The notes under the pieces were generated by a model that saw only the letters and a program-made list of their open reading frames with translations, did no database searches and was not told the origin of the DNA. The translations under genes were made by a program, and so were the position numbers. This document shows, one piece after another, positions 49,623 to 51,778 of a DNA stretch of 51,778 bases. This stretch comes from Halobacillus karajensis (GTDB taxonomy: Bacteria; Bacillota; Bacilli; Bacillales; Halobacillaceae), in contig NZ_FNWW01000015.1 in assembly GCF_900108515.1 (NCBI RefSeq), forward strand, positions 1 through 51,778, given 5' to 3'. Each line of letters opens with the position of its first letter. Within the stretch, counting starts at the first letter, position 1.

Positions 49623-51043
49623 TCTCCTTTAAAAACAAGAATTCCTTGTTTCATGTCTATGTTTTGAAAACGCGCCCCTTGCTTTATTAAGTTCTGCACG
49701 TTATGGATTTGCTTTTCACCTATACGCTCCCCTTTCATGACTAAAGGAATACCCGGTGGATACGGAATCAAGGCTTCTGCAGCTACACGTCCTTCTGCTT
49801 CCACCCACTTAACCTTTTCCACGTTCCTCCCCTGCATGTCAGAGTAGCTGAGTTCCAATTGTTGAATCGTTGGAAACGGGATTTGATCCTCTCTTATTGT
49901 AGCACGGTCGGGAACCTTTTTTAATTGGTAATCCACGGTCCTCAGACGAAACTCCAATTGTTCTAGATTAACACTTGGGGCCAAACCGAGTACTAGAAGG
50001 ACTTGGCTGGAAGTTGCCATTTCCGGAATGACTCCGGACTCGTCCATAATATTAGCTACCTCAAATCCGGTTCCCTTCTTCACATCCAGTGTTAGTTTCA
50101 AGGGATCATGGCCTCTGGTCGATTTCACTTCCCATCTATGTCGATAGGAAGAAAAAATCTCCCTTACTCGATTGATATAGGGGAGGAGAAGATTTAAATC
50201 CTCCGTTCCCCAGGAGGATAAGTAGGACCTTGCTATATCTAAACTTGCCATCAGAGGATAGGATGGGCTGCTTGATTGAAGCATTTGTAAATAATGACGA
50301 ATCCGATTTGTATCGACCCTTTCTCCTTGGATGTGTAGATAAGAGGCCATTGTCATAGCAGGAGCCATTTTATGTGCAGACTGTGTCACAACATCTGCCC
50401 CTGCAGCTAAAGCAGGCTTAGGGAATGGACCTTCCAGTTGAAAATGGACTCCGTGTGCCTCATCAACAAGCAATGGGATATTATATTTATGAACCACACG
50501 TGCAACTTCTTCTAGGTTATAAACCCTTCCAAAATAATCCGGATAAGTAAGAAAAACAGCTTTACTTTCAGGGTATTGCTTCAAAACTTGCTCTACGTCC
50601 TCTACACAAACTCGACTATACCTCCCCGTTTCATCTTCGTAACGTGGACTAAGGAAAACAGGGGAGGCACCTGCCAGCTCTAAACCATTCAGTACAGATT
50701 TATGACAATTTCGCTGAACAATTATTTGATTCCCAGGGCGACAAACAGCCAAGATCATTGCCAAGTTTCCTACAGTTGTTCCGTTAACAAGAAAGAATGT
50801 ATGGTCGCAATTAAAGAAATGGCAAGCTAACTCCTGAGCTTCTCGAATTGCTTTTTCAGGTGCGTGAAGATCATCCAGGCCATTCACTTCGGTTGCATCA
50901 ATATCTAATATCGATTGAAAATGAACCATTGATTCTTTTCCATACACTTTCCCGTACTTATGTCCAGGTACGTGGAAAGACATCGGATTTTTGCTTATAT
51001 TTCTTTTAAGCGCTTCGTAAAGCGGCTGATTGGTACTACTCAA
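49619..51043 (-). CDS. yaaO: Orn/Lys/Arg decarboxylase family protein YaaO
   Basis: PLP-dependent fold-type I decarboxylase of about 474 residues. It has [15 protein letters not shown] near the N-terminus, [16 protein letters not shown], the PLP-aspartate [10 protein letters not shown], the PLP-lysine in [13 protein letters not shown], and a C-terminal decarboxylase domain. The substrate (lysine, arginine or ornithine) cannot be read off; B. subtilis YaaO is also uncharacterised. The start is uncertain: TTG at 51043 follows AAGAAGGTG, while ATG 51061 and TTG 51091 have poor ribosome-binding sites. xpaC and yaaN, normally upstream, are missing. Confidence 0.9.
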   Translation of the reverse strand: MSSTNQPLYEALKRNISKNPMSFHVPGHKYGKVYGKESMVHFQSILDIDATEVNGLDDLHAPEKAIREAQELACHFFNCDHTFFLVNGTTVGNLAMILAVCRPGNQIIVQRNCHKSVLNGLELAGASPVFLSPRYEDETGRYSRVCVEDVEQVLKQYPESKAVFLTYPDYFGRVYNLEEVARVVHKYNIPLLVDEAHGVHFQLEGPFPKPALAAGADVVTQSAHKMAPAMTMASYLHIQGERVDTNRIRHYLQMLQSSSPSYPLMASLDIARSYLSSWGTEDLNLLLPYINRVREIFSSYRHRWEVKSTRGHDPLKLTLDVKKGTGFEVANIMDESGVIPEMATSSQVLLVLGLAPSVNLEQLEFRLRTVDYQLKKVPDRATIREDQIPFPTIQQLELSYSDMQGRNVEKVKWVEAEGRVAAEALIPYPPGIPLVMKGERIGEKQIHNVQNLIKQGARFQNIDMKQGILVFKGE

Positions 51044-51233
51044 ATGAACACCTTCTTCCATGTACAAGCGTACATAAAAAGCCTTCAGCAAGCAATATGA
51101 GAGTGAAACAAATACACAAGCAATTCTTCCCCCTAAAAGGCTTGTCGATCATCCACATGACCAATCTGATATCATAGAGGGGGTAGGCACGGACGGATTA
51201 ACACTTAATAAGGCTAATTCCTGATAGCGCAAA

Positions 51234-51263
51234 CAAAAAAACTCCACCCATTGAAGGTGGAGC
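51234..51263 (-). terminator. gin terminator
   Basis: Minus strand CTCCACC, 7-nt loop, GGTGGAG, then TTTTTTTG, about 30 nt after the gin stop. It separates gin from yaaO. Confidence 0.9.
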
Positions 51264-51292
51264 TGTATTCTTCATAGCTGCCCTGTATTATA

Positions 51293-51475
51293 TTAAGAGG
51301 GAATCATAGATTTGTGTGCTTTTGCCATTCGTTTCACAAAATACTCATACTTTGGATCATCCGCAGGTGTATTAATCATTTCTTCTTCACATTCTTCACA
51401 AATATAGACCCTTAATAAATAAATTCCTTTTTCCGTTTTTTTCTCACAGATACTGCAATGATCTTTATGACTCAT
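51293..51475 (-). CDS. gin: anti-sigma factor Gin (CsfB)
   Basis: Forespore-made zinc-finger protein that blocks sigma-G prematurely and later sigma-E. The 60 residues have paired cysteines CSIC (about 7-10) and CEEC (about 26-29), the treble-clef knuckle of Gin. GGGAGG precedes the ATG. It follows the rRNA operon, exactly as csfB follows rrnA in B. subtilis, and has a sigma-F/sigma-G promoter. Confidence 0.93.
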   Translation of the reverse strand: MSHKDHCSICEKKTEKGIYLLRVYICEECEEEMINTPADDPKYEYFVKRMAKAHKSMIPS

Positions 51476-51514
51476 TCTATTTCCACCTCCCTTTGTTCCG
51501 ACGCGCTTTATTTA

Positions 51515-51544
51515 TAGTATCTCCCAATCTATCAACCTTATACA
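51515..51544 (-). promoter_or_regulatory. gin promoter (sigma-F, overlapping sigma-G)
   Basis: Minus strand GTATA (51543-51539), 14 bp, GGAGATACTA (51524-51515) matches sigma-F GYATA / GGNNANAHTR with a spacer one base short. The same DNA reads TGTATA-17 bp-GATACTA, a good sigma-G promoter. Confidence 0.75.
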
Positions 51545-51667
51545 TCATTTCTTAAAAAGATAGAGTACCAAGAATGAAAGGAAATTTCCTGATTAAATTC
51601 CTAAGAGAGAGGTGCCAAAGAGGTGGGGCTTTGCCTAGACTTGGAAAGGTAATCTATCATTCATCCA

Positions 51668-51706
51668 TACAAAAACAACCCTTCAGGAAAGAATCCTGAA
51701 GGGTTG
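51668..51706 (-). terminator. rRNA operon terminator
   Basis: Minus strand CAACAACCCTTCAGGATTC / GAAAGAATCCTG-type fold: the arms ACAACCCTTCAGGA and TCCTGAAGGGTTGT pair around a short loop and are followed by TTTTTG, just after the 5S gene. Confidence 0.9.
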
Positions 51707-51715
51707 TTGAATGAC

Positions 51716-51778
51716 ATGGCGGCGTCCTACTCTCACGGGGGTAAACCCGACTACCATCGGCGCTGAAGAGCTTAACTG
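51716..51778 (-). rRNA. 5S ribosomal RNA, 3' part (partial)
   Basis: Minus strand reads GTTAAGCTCTTCAGCGCCGA, TGGTAGTCGGG and GTGAGAGTAGGACGCCGCC, the 3' half of Bacillus 5S rRNA. The 5' part lies beyond the right edge. It ends the upstream rRNA operon; the rnmV product encoded in this window would mature it. Confidence 0.95.

Overview
The window is a stretch of chromosome from a low-to-mid GC, endospore-forming member of the Bacillaceae. The first 183 bases are the 5' end of a 16S rRNA gene whose variable region resembles the Halobacillus group, many proteins are acidic, and the gene order is the classic origin-proximal block of Bacillus subtilis (csfB/yaaO to ftsH to lysS). It reads almost entirely on the minus strand, so it is inverted relative to the usual B. 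subtilis drawing. A genus close to Halobacillus is my inference; Bacillaceae is secure.

Layout from right to left, in the direction of transcription. A 5S rRNA gene and rrn terminator (51.7 kb) close one rRNA operon. Next come gin, yaaO, tmk, darA, yaaR, holB, ricT, yabA, yabB, yazA and rsmI (51.5-43.9 kb); abrB alone is on the plus strand at 43.4 kb. Then metG, tatD, yabE, rnmV, ksgA and yabG (43-36 kb); veg, sspF, ispE, purR and spoVG (36-33 kb); glmU, prs, ctc, pth, fin and mfd (33-25 kb); spoVT, yabM, mazG, rlbA, yabP, yabQ, divIC and yabR (24.5-18.6 kb). An inserted aminotransferase plus MurR/RpiR-regulator pair follows (18.4-16.1 kb), then two plus-strand tRNAs (Met, Glu). Last are spoIIE, yabS, yabT, tilS, hpt, ftsH, coaX, hslO, cysK, folP, folB, folK and lysS (15.5-0.55 kb), and the start of a second rRNA operon.

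The genes mix essential housekeeping (aminoacyl-tRNA synthetases, folate, CoA, PRPP, UDP-GlcNAc, isoprenoids, ribosome biogenesis, DNA polymerase delta-prime, thymidylate kinase) with sporulation control. Promoter-like sequences for many sigma factors can be read directly: sigma-A (rrn P1/P2, lysS, cysK, veg, yabE, metG, glmU, abrB, tRNAs), sigma-H (spoVG), Spo0A-type 21-bp-spacer sigma-A (spoIIE), sigma-F (fin, gin), sigma-G (spoVT, sspF), sigma-K (yabG) and sigma-B (ctc). The abrB promoter is followed by two Spo0A boxes, and purR by a PurBox. Intrinsic terminators divide the region into short transcription units.

I do not see an unmistakably new system. The best candidates for something undescribed are the aminotransferase/RpiR pair with a perfect 22-bp palindrome next to its promoter -10, a lysS promoter that fires almost directly into a terminator-like hairpin, and a possible small RNA between metG and abrB. 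Several genes usual in this neighbourhood of B. subtilis (pabB/pabA/pabC, yacD, yazB, dusB, yabJ, xpaC, yaaN) are absent here.
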